The notes: generated by a model not told the origin, from the letters alone. A DNA stretch of 64,000 nt from Megamerina dolium (GCA_963854835.1 OY978530.1:17523733-17587732); one strand, 5' to 3'. Counted from the stretch's first letter, positions 1 to 11,069 are shown. A program made the numbers and translations.

Positions 1-1073
1 TCACTCAAGCTTTCGATAAATTATGGCACGATGGCCTTATTTACAAACTCAAACTATTACTGCCTGCAAATGTCTCCTCATTGCTTAGTAGCTACCTCAC
101 GAAAAGACAATTTCTGTTACATCACAAGGATTATACAACAAATCCATTGGATATTCACGCTGGCGTTCCTCAAGGAAGCGTTTTGCACCCCTTACTGTAT
201 CTCTTATACACTTCAGATATGCCCAACAATAACTATACATTTATATCGACCTTTGCAGATTATACGGCAATATTGTGCTCTCGCTCTAACCCCATAGAAG
301 CAACTAAACTCCTGCAGATTCATATCGATTCTCTCGAAATCTGGCTAGCAAAATGGCGTATAAAAGTGAATAAATCAAAGAGCGTACATGTAACCTTCAC
401 GCTAAGGCCAGATACATGTCCCCCACTTAAAATTAATGGCCAATTAGTTCCACAATGTTCCTCAACAAAGTACTTGGGTATTCACCTCGACAGAAGGCTG
501 ACCTGGAAAAATCACATAGAGGCAAAGAAAACTCAGATCAAGCTTAAAATTAATCAGTTATGGTGGCTGATACACAAAAGATCAAAGTTGAATCTCAAAT
601 ACAAAGTGCTATTATATAAAGCAATCCTGAAGAAAAACTGGACTTATGGTATTCAGTTTTGGGGCACCGCATCTCCCTCAAATATCGAAAAATTGCAGCG
701 AATACAATCCAAGTGTCTGCGAATTATTGTAAACGCGCCTTGGTATATGAGGAACGTTAACATCCATCGAGATTTAAATGCACCCACAATTTCTGAGGAA
801 ATTGCAATGTCCTTCAGAAGCTACATTCAAAAATTACACAATCCGAATCTCCTTGTTAGGCAATTGTTGCTGAGCACGGGGCATCGTCGATTAAAAAGAA
901 AAGACACACTGAATATGCTGTGAAATTGCTATACCTCGTGACTCAACAAATTGTGATGGAACGTTGGGAATATCACATAATTTTATTTAGTTTGTAAGAT
1001 TTGATTACTTATTGTTAGTTTCTAAGTAATTTTAAAAAGATCCAATAAAAAAGCTTGTTAAAAAAAAAAAAAA
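1..1073 (+). mobile_element. Jockey-like non-LTR retrotransposon, 3' part with poly(A) tail
   Basis: This is the 3' portion of a LINE-type element, cut by the window edge. It holds the second half of a reverse transcriptase, a short 3' UTR, a polyadenylation signal AATAAA at 1044-1049 and an A-run at 1060-1073. The order RT, short UTR, signal, A-tail is typical of the Jockey clade. No target-site duplication can be assessed because the 5' end lies outside the window. Confidence 0.85.
3..923 (+). pseudogene. Jockey-like reverse transcriptase, C-terminal part, catalytic motif lost
   Basis: The frame is open from the window edge to a stop at 923, about 306 codons. It begins in the RT palm with a QAFDKLWH motif, continues to AGVPQGSVL and ends with the Jockey-type tail (GIHLDRRLTWKNHI, YGIQFWGTAS). 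Jockey RTs copy element RNA at a nicked target. The essential FADD motif reads FADYTAIL here, so one catalytic aspartate has become tyrosine and the enzyme should be dead although its frame is long. The internal ATG at 81 is not the real start. A related but separate element lies on the minus strand at 15.7-19.5 kb. Confidence 0.85.
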
Positions 1074-1948
1074 TATTAATATTACTTATAATTGTGGAAT
1101 GCCAGAACAATGAGCCAACTGGGTTGCAGTTGGGTGTGAAAACTTTCTGCACTTACGTAAGCATACCAACAATATTTAGACATCCCATGATAACTAAAAT
1201 CACGTGAACTACTTATCTATTTGAATATCAAAAAGTTATATAAGCTGCCAGCTTACTGAAGGCAGACGCTTTTTGTGAGTTGTGAGTTTATGGTGCACAG
1301 TGTAGTGTAAATACTGCGATCCTTACGAGGCCCTCCAGTATTAGTGTTTAAGTTGAAATGTGTAAGAAAGAGAATAGATAGTTAAAGGAGTAAAACAAAA
1401 AAAGTAGATGGTTTTCTAAAAATGATAGTAACAGGGTGATTTTATTCTAATACCCTACCTTGTGTTAATGTTCGGAGAGGAGTCGCAACACTTAGGGAAT
1501 TAGGTAACGTGGTGTTGTGGAAAAATAGTACACAATAGTAATACATCATATGGTGGCTAATATGGTATATACAATATACAATATATACATTTTTAGTAGG
1601 CTTCGGTTGTTTTATCATCGATCAGAAGAAGGATCAGGATTGAATTGTTTTGATATCACAGTAAATAAGATCCGCCTAGGTCTGTTAATCCGGTTTCACT
1701 TCTCCTTCTATTGCAGTTTGACGAGAGTCAAGATTGACATTTGTCCAAAAGAGGAAGAGAAAGGTTCAGATTGAGGTCCTAATCAATTATGTCTTCTTTA
1801 TTCACCATGTCTGACCTTTCTATAGAAAATAGTTCACTCCAATATTTTTAAATTATTTCAATATAGTTCAAAGTTTCGCTATGTAGTTCTAGATGAATCA
1901 ACCATAAGATTGTTGCAATTTCCAATGCTTACATTTGGGTTTCTTGGT
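1074..1948. other. No gene recognised; possible promoter-like segment
   Basis: There is no convincing coding region. A TATA-like ttatataag near 1236-1245 is followed by sequence that could be an LTR promoter or leader, but I find no second copy, primer site or TG/CA boundaries to support an LTR. The short frame at 1550-1774 resembles nothing I know. Confidence 0.3.
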
Positions 1949-2276
1949 CATATCGTCGGTGCATACAAGGAAAGACCCACGAGTGTAAAAAGATAAGAGT
2001 AGAAAGACCAGAAAACATAGTTGACGTCAAGGAAGACGCGTAAACAAAGTTAACGGCGAAGAAAGACACGTAATCATATAACCATTTATCCTATCTATTG
2101 GTAATAATTAGTGTATTATATTCGTTATATAATTTGCTTTATGAATTGGTTGAAGGAGTGTGGTGATAACCTCACCACTATCAATTATATCATTCTTCGC
2201 CGGTAATTATATTTACGCGTCTTTTTTCGCAGTATATTTTACGAGCGCGTCTTTATTCATGTGCACCAACGATATG
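1949..2276. repeat. Small foldback (imperfect inverted repeat) element
   Basis: Sequence from 1949 (catatcgtcggtgcat) reappears inverted ending at 2276 (atgcaccaacgatatg if read inward with few mismatches). The arms share further blocks: an aagacgcgtaaa motif and a ccggcgaagaa/acggcgaagaa motif. The left arm runs to about 2079 and the right arm starts about 2185; the left arm has roughly 30 extra bases. Loop about 105 bp. It has no coding capacity and looks like a MITE or foldback-type repeat that could form a hairpin. Confidence 0.6.
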
Positions 2277-2559
2277 TACATAGAGCTGTGTTCAGTAAAT
2301 TTATTCTTATGTAAACAAATTATTTTAATACTACTACAGTGCCCGAAATTATAATGTTGCTATCAAAGAAACATGTCACAAAACGAAATGTAAACAAATC
2401 AGTCGCCAATTGGATGTTCTTACAGACACGCATCATGGCAAAATATGTCCTCTGCTTCTGACACAGTCAATTACAAAGTGAAAACAAAATTAAATCTCAC
2501 TTACCAACGTCATTAGAACTATCCATCAACTAAGAAGACGTACTAAAGTTGTACAAATT

Positions 2560-2851
2560 GACGCAGGTTAAAGCAGGACTTACAAGAAATCACGTTGTAT
2601 TCAGTCTTATTCTTTCTCCGGTGGAACATGAACGATATAATCTGTTCAATTTAATTCTAATTCCTAAATGGATCAAAGGAAACATTAAAATCGAAATGTA
2701 TCTGTAATCCAAGGTGAAAATTCAATACAGCCTTACTTCGGCAATGTGTGAGATAAATACTTTCAACAACAACACACAATCGAACTTTCAACTGCGGAAA
2801 AAACCTGATGGCTTCACATGGACTCAACTACAACGTAAGAATCAGTGGATA
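2560..2851 (+). pseudogene. Env-like (errantivirus-type) remnant, part 1, left arm
   Basis: Broken frames here give short patches of the kind seen in insect errantivirus/Iris-type envelope proteins, for example FSLILSPVEHERYNLFNL and a basic RKKPDGFTWTQL patch just before the mariner. Stops and frame changes break it. The mariner at 2854-4098 splits it from the part at 4101-4530. The call rests on pattern recognition of weakly conserved sequence and could be wrong. An inverted copy lies at about 10285-10577. Confidence 0.4.
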
Positions 2852-2853
2852 TA

Positions 2854-4098
2854 CGAGGGCGGATTGATAATGAATCTACGTAGGTAGGAAACAATTTTTT
2901 TTTTTTCAAAAACGATTTATTTCTCAACATAGTCTCCTTTTACTTCGACACACTTAGTAAGACGATATTCCAACTTTTTTATACCATCGGAATAATACGA
3001 TTTCGGGAACCCCTCAAAATACGCGTTAGTTTCGGTAATCACTTCTTCGTTTGAGCTGAATCTTTTTCCTGCGAGCCATTTTTTCATGTTTGGAAACAGG
3101 AAAAAGTCAATAGGAGCTTAATCTGGACTATAAGGTGGATGATCAACCAATTCGAAGTGTATTTCATGTAATTTTAGCATCGTATCTAATGCTGTGTGAA
3201 CCGGTTCGTTGTCTTGAAGAAAGAGCACTTTTTTCTTCTTTGAATGTGGTCGTTTTTTCTTGATTGCATCATTCAATTGATCCAATAATGCACGATAATA
3301 CTTTCCTGTGATTGTGTATCCTTTTTCAAGATAATCGATAAGCAATATTCCGAGTGCATTCCACTGCCTTCGCCTTCTTCGGAGCACTTCCACCAGCTTC
3401 CACCCATTGTTTCGATTGATTTTTGGTTTCAGGTGTATAGTGGTGGACCCACGTTTTATCAACAGTTATTAATCGACGCCAAAAATCAACAGGATTACGC
3501 TTTATCATGTCCAAACACCGCTGTGAAATGGTCTCTCGAACTTGTTTTTGTTCGACACTGAGCAAACGCGGCACCCATCTTTCCAACAGCTTTTTCATAT
3601 GCAAATATTTATGCAAAATGTTGAAGACACGTTCATATGAGATGTTTACCATTTCAACAATCTCACGCAACTTGACTCGGAGATCATTCATAACGATATC
3701 GAGGATTTTCTTGATATTTTCTTCAGTAACCACCTCTTTTGGCCTTCCAGTGCAGTATTGTTGCAGTGCTTGTTTGGCGGCGTTTAAATTCAACAATCCA
3801 ATATTTTACCATGTAATCTGACTCACCGTAATGTTTATCGAGCTTTTATTTTGTCTCTTTAGCCGTTTTCCCTTTCAAATAATAGTGTTTAATCACTGCC
3901 CGAAATTCACTTTTTTCCATTTTTCAAGAAACACAAAAGTTGGTTACTTCAAACAACTACAATAAATAAACTAATCAATGAATTTCGGTGAAATTTTAAC
4001 AGCTGACGTTTGACAGATCACAATTTCAAAAAAAAAAAGTTTACGTTTTTGTGCTGCCTTTTTCGTACTTAGGTAGCTTCTTTATCAATCCGCCCTCG
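2854..4098 (-). mobile_element. mariner element, left-arm copy
   Basis: A 1245-bp element bounded by inverted repeats beginning CGAGGGCGGATTGATAA, with TA dinucleotides flanking both ends (2852-2853 and 4099-4100), as mariner insertion requires. The single transposase gene lies on the minus strand. The copy at 9035-10280 sits at the same position in the other arm, so the insertion came before the duplication. Confidence 0.93.
2917..3920 (-). pseudogene. mariner transposase, broken (left-arm copy)
   Basis: A cut-and-paste transposase of the mariner family, starting at the ATG at 3920. Readable pieces are the N-terminal helix-turn-helix region, the middle (3326-3796) with the first catalytic Asp in TVDKTWVHHY, and the C-terminal part (3118-3462) with the second Asp in LFLQDNEPVH and the PPYSPD box. 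Two frameshifts separate the pieces, and a stop follows PPYSPD before the third catalytic Asp. The identical lesions occur in the right-arm copy. It is inactive. Confidence 0.92.
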
Positions 4099-4100
4099 TA

Positions 4101-4530
4101 TGCCACAAAAGTTACTTCTCGTGAAATCTCTGTATGTGGAAAAGAAATCACGCAAATAGTGCTAAAAGAATCCGGGCTTCTAGTCAGACTGAATACTCAA
4201 ACACAATTTTGCCTCCTTATAAGTACACCAGGCTGTAAGCAGCTGCTTAAGATCTTCTTACACCAGCTTAGGGAAATTTCCGAAATCGCAAGAACATAAC
4301 AATTAACTCCGCCTATAAACAATATCTATGAAGCTAAATACAAAACACATCTTAAAAATTTTACGTCGCTACAATCATTATAACAACTGCAGAATGTCGT
4401 GGAACTGCCAGATAAAATTGACGCAAGAAATATTCACTATGATGCAACTCAAGAGATTACAAAGAAAACCCAAACATCGAGATATGCCGACGGTAGCAGC
4501 CCTGTCGGAGTTAACCTAAGACTTAAATCA
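4101..4530 (+). pseudogene. Env-like (errantivirus-type) remnant, part 2, left arm
   Basis: Directly after the mariner the frame continues with ATKVTSREISVCGKEITQ and further on a TPPINNIYEAKYKTHL patch, interrupted by stops near 4297 and 4378. The spacing of Cys and the ISVCG..., STPGC... and PPIN...IYE features resembles the C-terminal ectodomain of insect retroviral-type Env proteins; that assignment is an inference from memory of the family. No transmembrane segment is retained. The inverted copy is at about 8605-9032. Confidence 0.42.
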
Positions 4531-4685
4531 AAAACAAACCACTTAAATATTTAGTACAAGTACTTAATTTAATGAACAAAGGACCAACAACAAACGCAAA
4601 AAAACTAAGCCTCAAATCAAACTCTTTTTAGCTGTGGTGATGCACAGTCTGCCAGGGTGAATAGGAGAACTGCAGAACTGTTGCT

Positions 4686-6146
4686 GTAGGGGAGGACCGT
4701 ATAGAGGTGGTATACCTTTAGTGGTACTAGTCCTACTTTATTATTATTAATACTAAATGAAGTTTACAATATAAGGCAAACATTTTTTTAATTAAGAAAA
4801 AAATACAAAATGAATATCTGTAGCGTACGCAAGCAAGAAGGAGACGAGAGATAGAATGAAGGAGGAACCAACGCTCGAGCTGGTGACCAAAGATACCGAA
4901 ATCGTAACATTGGTAAGAGAAAGAAAGATAGAGAAATCAAAGAGTCCGTACAGCTCACACATTGTCTCGGTGAAAAATAAACAAGACTAGCGTCAACTCG
5001 GGTCAGCAAAAATCCTCTTCGAAACCTTCCCGTGGTTGCCGCTTGGTAATGACTTCTTTCAAATCAGTCAGCTGAGGTGAGTTTTTCTAGATTCTGGTGG
5101 GTACTGAGGTCAGCATGCTCTCCGTAGGACAGAGGTACTTACGACCCTAACCCTCCCTATCCTTTCTTCCTGTCTACTACCCTTCTGCTGAGCCGGATTA
5201 AAGTGTGATACCCGTGCTGAGAATAAGTCTAGCTGGAGGCCCATTACAAAAAATAGCCCAAATGAACGAACTATACAGGTACCTGGCACCCTCCTTATTG
5301 ATTAGCCTTGTCTGTGTATTGCGGATTTTAGGGCAAATGGGCCACCCCTGTTCTGCAACTCATGATATTTTGTATGAAGTGAAAAACAATTTCAAAAACA
5401 AAACAAAAAACTGGAGAGGCAGCGAAATTGTGAATTGTAAATTGATCTCTAACTAGATCTTTATTATATATAATCATCTTAAGGCTCTGGCTTAAAATGT
5501 AGTCTTAGTGTAACTTGTTCACTGCGAAAATTTACCAAGTTCCATCTTGATCAACAATTCTCCCCAAGAGTTGACTTATCCGTCTAGCGTAACAGGTAAA
5601 TGTTTAAATGTTTAAAATTAATGTTTATGGTGGTTCAATTATTTTATACCCTGGTAAAACCGATACGGAAAATTGATGAATTGTGTGAGCTGAATCATTG
5701 TTAATATATGACACAGTAGTTATATTCGATTCGAAAAACGTTTACTTTCGAAATATGAACTTGTGCATCAGATTGATGATATTGTCTAAATCCCTTTAGA
5801 CAAGTCATATGGTTAGTCCTTTGAAAGGAAGGAAAATATAAGTTAAGTTAAATAAGCACTTACTTTTTATTAACGCACCTAAATTTCATACTTACCATAT
5901 GGCCACCCTCACTCTCCGCATATATTCTTTTTATGCTATCCTAGCTGTCTAGCTGTCTAAATTTCGCGCTACATTTTTTTCGCTTTCGTAAATTCAAATA
6001 TATATACAATATTATAATTATATATATCCTATAGTAACAACAATCTACAATAAAAGCCTAGTGAATTAATTATTACATATAACATACGTGTAATTCATTG
6101 CTAGTGCGTTTAAATATAGTCCTTCGATACAAAAAAAAATATAGGC
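4686..6146. other. Spacer of inverted duplication, no gene recognised
   Basis: A short (TTA)n run lies near 4739-4750. Open frames at 4788-5009 and 5205-5456 show no recognisable motif and no homologous copy elsewhere in the window. An A-run lies at about 6131-6139 immediately before the RTE copy and is host sequence outside its target duplication. Confidence 0.5.
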
Positions 6147-7651
6147 ACCTATGCAAGGATGATTACAGATGATGGTGTTGATATTCCACCACCCGACTAT
6201 GACGAGGTTGAAACGGCCATTTTAAGGCTGAAGAACAACAAAGCTGCAGGTGCTGATGGCCTGCCTGCCGAGTTGTTTAAGACCGGAGGCGATGAGCTGC
6301 TCACCCGCATGCACCAGCTCATAAGCAGAATATGGTCTGATGAAAGCATGCCTGATGATTGGAGGCTCAGTGTTCTCTGTCCTGTACATAAAAAAGGAGA
6401 CCCCACAATTTGCGCCAACTACCGTGGAATAAGTCTCCTGAGTATCGCATACAAGGTTCTATCGAGCGTACTGTGTGAAAGGTTGAAGCCTATGCTCAGC
6501 AACCTGATTGGACCGTATCAGTGTGGCTTCAGACCTGGTAAATCCACCATCGACCAGATTTTCACACTGCGCCAAATCCTGGAGAAGACCCAAGAAAAAC
6601 AGATCGACACACACCACCTATTTGTTGATTATAAAGCCGCTTTCGACAGTCCGGTAAGGGATTACATCTACGCAACAATGTCTGAGTTCGGTATTCCTGC
6701 AAAGCTCATTCGACTTTGTAGAATGACACTGCATAACTCCCGTTGTGCAGTGAAAATTGGGAAGGACCTCTCCGCACCGTTTAATACCGAACGGGGTTTC
6801 AGACAATCAATTTCAGGTTCAATCTTATTATGGAAAAAATAATACGAGCTGCTGATCTACGACATAATGGCACTATCTTCAACAAAAGTGTCATGCTGTT
6901 AGCGTATGTGCAGCATTTTCATAGTTGGAAAGAGAGTCGTGTCGGATGTGTCTTACGGTGAACGAGGGCAAGACGAAGTATCTAGTGTCAACAAACAAAG
7001 AGTCCCGGCGTCTTGGACAGCACATACGCTTTTGAAGTAGTAAGGGACTTTGTGTATCTTGGAACCAGCATTAACAGCAGTAATGACGTCAGATTGGAGA
7101 TCATGCGTAGGATAACTCTTGCTAACAGGTGTTACTTTGGGCTGAGTAAGCAATTGAGAAGTCGAGCCCTCTCTCGAAGAAAGAAAACTACACTCTACAA
7201 GTCTCTCATCATGCCTGTCCTAACATATGGCGCTGAATCCTGGACAATTTCCACCTCCGATGAGCGAATGCTTGGAGTTTTCGAGAGAAAAGTCCTACGC
7301 AAGATCTTTGGACCTATTTGCGTTGGTGGCGAGTACCGAATAAGGTACAACCATGAGCTGTACGAGCTGTATGCCGATATTGACATAGTAAAGCGCATCA
7401 AAATCCAGCGGCTGCGCTGGCTAGGTCATTTTGTGCGAATGGAAGAACACGCTCCAGCTAAGAAGGTGTTATATTCGGAACCCGCTGGAGGACGGCGCAG
7501 AAGAGGAAGACCAAACCTCCGGTGGAAAGACCAAGTACTGGAGAACCTGACGGCGCTTGGAACAGAGATGGCTGGCGAAGCATGTTATTTTCGGCCTAAA
7601 TCGATATTCGGTAGTTATGGCCACATAAGAAGAAGAAGACCTATGCAAGGA
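6147..7651 (+). mobile_element. RTE-like non-LTR retrotransposon, 5'-truncated, with 13-bp target duplication
   Basis: Element body 6160-7638. The flanks carry the same 13 bp, acctatgcaagga, at 6147-6159 and 7639-7651, which marks the exact insertion. It begins in the RT linker, so about the first 1.77 kb relative to the full-length copy at 27.7-31.1 kb is missing, the usual outcome of target-primed reverse transcription. The 3' end is an (AAG)n tail after ggccacat, whereas the full-length copy ends in (TAAG)n. Confidence 0.92.
6160..7590 (+). pseudogene. RTE-like reverse transcriptase, truncated and deleted
   Basis: Reads from the linker DYDEVETAILRLKNNKAAGADG through the RT fingers (FRPGKSTIDQIF, FVDYKAAFDSP) to GFRQ, then breaks. 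Two small deletions near 6808 and 6907 remove the GDSLSCDFFN segment and the YADD catalytic motif. From 7013 the C-terminal region is readable, ending RGRPNLRWKDQVLENL. Loss of YADD makes it inactive. Close relatives at 14.75 kb and 29.2 kb show what is missing. Confidence 0.9.
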
Positions 7652-7837
7652 AAGATTAGTGAAATGTATAAAATTGAAACAAATAGAAAAATAATAATAA
7701 ATAAACAGGTGTATATAAAATATGCTAAAAGCAAAGTAAATATGATAAATATACATTTGACAAAACAAACGAAAATAAGTACGTAACATATCCGCAATAG
7801 CGGTGTCGGAAAAAAAATCAAAAATCATTTCAGTTAT

Positions 7838-8450
7838 ATGTACATACATAAGTGGAGTACCACCGAAAATATCGCTGCTGTAAGTGAAAGTGTTGCCGAA
7901 GACCCGAATGTGTCGATTCCTCGTAGTTCTCAGGAATTAAGACTGTCTTACGGCACATTATGGCGTATTTTGCATTTGGATCTACACCTTCATCCATATA
8001 AAATCCAGCTCACACAACAACTGAAGCCAGCTGACCATTCACAACGTCGTAGATACGTCGAATGGGTGCTTGAACAACAGGCGGTGGACGACGATTTTTC
8101 GAACAAAATTTTCTTCAGCGACGAAGCACATTTCTCACTCGGTGGGTATGTTAACAAACAAATTTGTCGTATTTGGGGTTCTGAGAATCCTCAAGTAATT
8201 GAAGAGAGGCCACTACATCCACAAAAAGTCACTGCTTGGTGCACTCTTTGGTCCGGAGGTGTGATTGGACCTTACTTCTTCGAAAACGACGATGGAACGA
8301 CTGTCACCGTCAATTCGGAGCGTTATGGTCATATGATAACCGACTTTTTTTTGCCTACTATTGAAGAATACGACTTAGAGAATATGTGGTTTCAACAAGA
8401 CGGTGCCACATGCCACACAACTCGAGCGAATATGGTTTTATTGCAAGAGC
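7838..8450 (+). pseudogene. Tc1-like transposase, 3'-truncated at the arm boundary
   Basis: About 204 codons of a Tc1/mariner-superfamily transposase: part of the DNA-binding region (EDPNVSIPRSSQELRLSYGT), first catalytic Asp in IFFSDEAHFSLGG, then GGVIGPYFFE and the second Asp in MWFQQDGATCH. Tc1 sequence stops after LLQEQ, exactly where the right arm of the inverted duplication begins (8448-8450), so the third catalytic residue is absent. The frame runs on to 8521 only by chance into the arm. The upstream part is lost too. Two further relatives lie at 11.85 and 21.2 kb on the minus strand. Confidence 0.88.
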
Positions 8451-8604
8451 AACAGTTCTGCAGTTCTCCTATTCACCCTGGCAGACTGTGCATCACCACA
8501 GCTAAAAAGAGTTTGATTTGAGGCTTAGTTTTTTTGCGTTTGTTGTTGGTCCTTTGTTCATTAAATTAAGTACTTGTACTAAATATTTAAGTGGTTTGTG
8601 TTTG

Positions 8605-9032
8605 ATTTAAGTCTTAGGTTAACTCCGACAGGGCTGCTACCGTCGGCATATCTCGATGTTTGGGGTTTCTTTGTAATTTTTTGAGTTGCATCATAGTGAA
8701 TATTTCTTGCGTCAATTTTATCTGGCAGTTCCACGACATTCTGCAGTTGTTATAATGATTGTAGCGACGTAAAATTTTTAAGATGTGTTTTGTATTTAGC
8801 TTCATAGATATTGTTTATAGGCGGAGTTAATTGTTATGTTCTTGCGATTTCAGAAATTTCCCTAAGCTGGTGTAAGAAGATCTTAAGCAGCTGCTTACAG
8901 CCTGGTGTACTTATAAGGAGGCAAAATTGTGTTTGAGTATTCAGTCTGACTAGAAGCCCGGATTCTTTTAGCACTATTTGCGTGATTTCTTTTCCACATA
9001 CAGAGATTTCACGAGAAGTAACTTTTGTGGCA
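8605..9032 (-). pseudogene. Env-like remnant, right-arm copy of part 2
   Basis: Inverted copy of 4101-4530 with only scattered differences, including the same in-frame stops. It is annotated as env-like only by the weak Cys and motif pattern described for the left arm. Its first part is at about 10285-10577, on the other side of the mariner. Confidence 0.4.
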
Positions 9033-9034
9033 TA

Positions 9035-10280
9035 CGAGGGCGGATTGATAAAGAAGCTACCTAAGTACGAAAAAGGCAGCACAAAAACAAACACTTTTTT
9101 ATTTTTGAAATTGTGATCTGTCAAACGTCAGCTGTTAAAATTTCACCGAAATTCATTGATTAGTTTATTTATTGTAGTTGTTTGAAGTAACCAACTTTTG
9201 TGTTTCTTGAAAAATGGAAAAAAGCGAATTTCGGGCAGTGATTAAACACTATTATTTGAAAGGGAAAACGGCTAAAGAGACAAAAGAAAAGCTCGATAAA
9301 CATTACGGTGAGTCAGATTACATGGTAAAATATTGGATTGTTGAATTTAAACGCCGCCAAACAAGCACTGCAACAATACTGCACTGGAAGGCCAAAAGAG
9401 GTGGTTACTGAAGAAAATATCAAGAAAATCCTCGATATCGTTATGAATGATCTCCGAGTCAAGTTGCGTGAGATTGTTGAAATGGTAAACATCTCATATG
9501 AACGTGTCTTCAACATTTTGCATAAATATTTGCATATGAAAAAGCTGTTGGAAAGATGGGTGCCGCGTTTGCTCAGTGTCGAACAAAAACAAGTTCGAGA
9601 GACCATTTCACAGCGGTGTTTGGACATGATAAAGCGTAATCCTGTTGATTTTTGGCGTCGATTAATAACTGTTGATAAAACGTGGGTCCACCACTATACA
9701 CCTGAAACCAAAAATCAATCGAAACAATGGGTGGAAGCTGGTGGAAGTGCTCCGAAGAAGGCGAAGGCAGTGGAATGCACTCGGAATATTGCTTATCGAT
9801 TATCTTGAAAAAGGATACACAATCACAGGAAAGTATTATCGTGCATTATTGGATCAATTGAATGATGCAATCAAGAAAAAACGACCACATTCAAAGAAGA
9901 AAAAAGTGCTCTTTCTTCAAGACAACGAACCGGTTCACACAGCATTAGATACGATGCTAAAATTACATGAAATACACTTCGAATTGGTTGATCATCCACC
10001 TTATAGTCCAGATTAAGCTCCTATTGACTTTTTCCTGTTTCCAAACATGAAAAAATGGCTCGCAGGAAAAAGATTCAGCTCAAACGAAGAAGTGATTACC
10101 GAAACTAACGCGTATTTTGAGGGGTTCCCGAAATCGTATTATTCCGATGGTATAAAAAAGTTGGAATATCGTCTTACTAAGTGTGTCGAAGTAAAAGGAG
10201 ACTATGTTGAGAAATAAATCGTTTTTGAAAAAAAAAAAATTGTTTCCTACCTACGTAGATTCATTATCAATCCGCCCTCG
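9035..10280 (+). mobile_element. mariner element, right-arm copy
   Basis: A 1246-bp element with CGAGGGCGGATTGATAA-type inverted ends and flanking TA at 9033-9034 and 10281-10282. It is the same insertion as 2854-4098, copied with the arm. Confidence 0.93.
9214..10217 (+). pseudogene. mariner transposase, broken (right-arm copy)
   Basis: Starts at MEKSEFRAVIKHYYLKGKTA (9214), shifts frame near 9400, continues as 9338-9808 with the first Asp (TVDKTWVHHY), shifts again near 9760-9800, and continues as 9672-10016 with LFLQDNEPVHTA and PPYSPD. A stop at 10014-10016 comes just before the third catalytic Asp; the remaining C-terminus is readable to 10217. The translations of the two main parts match the left-arm copy exactly. 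Dead before it was duplicated. Confidence 0.92.
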
Positions 10281-10284
10281 TATA

Positions 10285-10577
10285 TCCACTGATTCTTACG
10301 TTGTAGTTGAGTCCATGTGAAGCCATCAGGTTTTTTCCGCAGTTGAAAGTTCGATTGTGTGTTGTTGTTGAAAGTATTTATCTCACACATTGCCGAAGTA
10401 AGGCTGTATTGAATTTTCACCTTGGATTACAGATACATTTCGATTTTAATGTTTCCTTTGATCCATTTAGGAATTAGAATTAAATTGAACAGATTATATC
10501 GTTCATGTTCCACCGGAGAAAGAATAAGACTGAATACAACGTGATTTCTTGTAAGTCCTGCTTTAACCTGCGTCAAT
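10285..10577 (-). pseudogene. Env-like remnant, right-arm copy of part 1
   Basis: Inverted copy of 2560-2851, carrying the same weak env-like patches and breaks. It has no independent support beyond the left-arm copy. Confidence 0.38.
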
Positions 10578-11069
10578 TTGTACAACTTTAGTACGTCTTC
10601 TTAGTTGATGGATAGTTCTAATGACGTTGGTAAATGAGATTTAATTTTGTTCACTTCACTTTGTAATTGACTGTGTCAGAAGCAGAGGACATATTTTGCC
10701 ATGATGTGTGTCTGTAAGAACATCCAATTGGCGACTGATTTGTTTACATTTCGTTTTGTGACATGTTTCTTTCATAGCAACATTATATTTTCGGGCACTG
10801 AAGTAGTATTAAAATAATTTGTTTACATGACGGTAGTAAGATGTCATGGCAAGGCTGCAAAATATCGCTTGTTTTAAAGTCTACATTCCTTACAACAATT
10901 CATTTATCCTGTTTTATTAAAACTTCATTTTAACAACTGAATTATTTGATATAAAAAGTAAATATTTTTTTCCCCTAATATTCTCAGTATAGTGACATCA
11001 TTTCATGTAACATCAACAACAGGAAACCGCTAATAATGGGTCTATTATTTAAAAAAAGGTTTCAGTCAT

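Larger units (their letters stand above)
2309..4685 (+). repeat. Left arm of a large inverted duplication
   Basis: About 2377 bp that recur inverted at 8448-10828. Outer edges are at atgtaaacaaatt (2309) and inner edges at gttgct (4685). The two arms differ by only scattered substitutions: the mariner coding parts translate identically, and a 63-codon frame (4328-4519 versus 8614-8805) differs at two residues. The arm contains env-like remnants interrupted by a mariner. Spacer between arms is 3.76 kb. Confidence 0.92.
8448..10828 (-). repeat. Right arm of the large inverted duplication
   Basis: About 2381 bp, the reverse complement of 2309-4685. The inner edge is agcaacagttctg at 8448, fused to the Tc1-like fragment; the outer edge is at 10828 (gtttacat). 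It contains the same env-like remnant (now on the minus strand) and the same mariner as the left arm. Flanking sequences outside the arms are unrelated and I see no target duplication. Confidence 0.92.

Noticed and set aside
4328..4519. Conserved 63-codon gene, also at 8614-8805
   Set aside because: The two copies are just the arms of the inverted duplication; it opens after stops in the env-like remnant.
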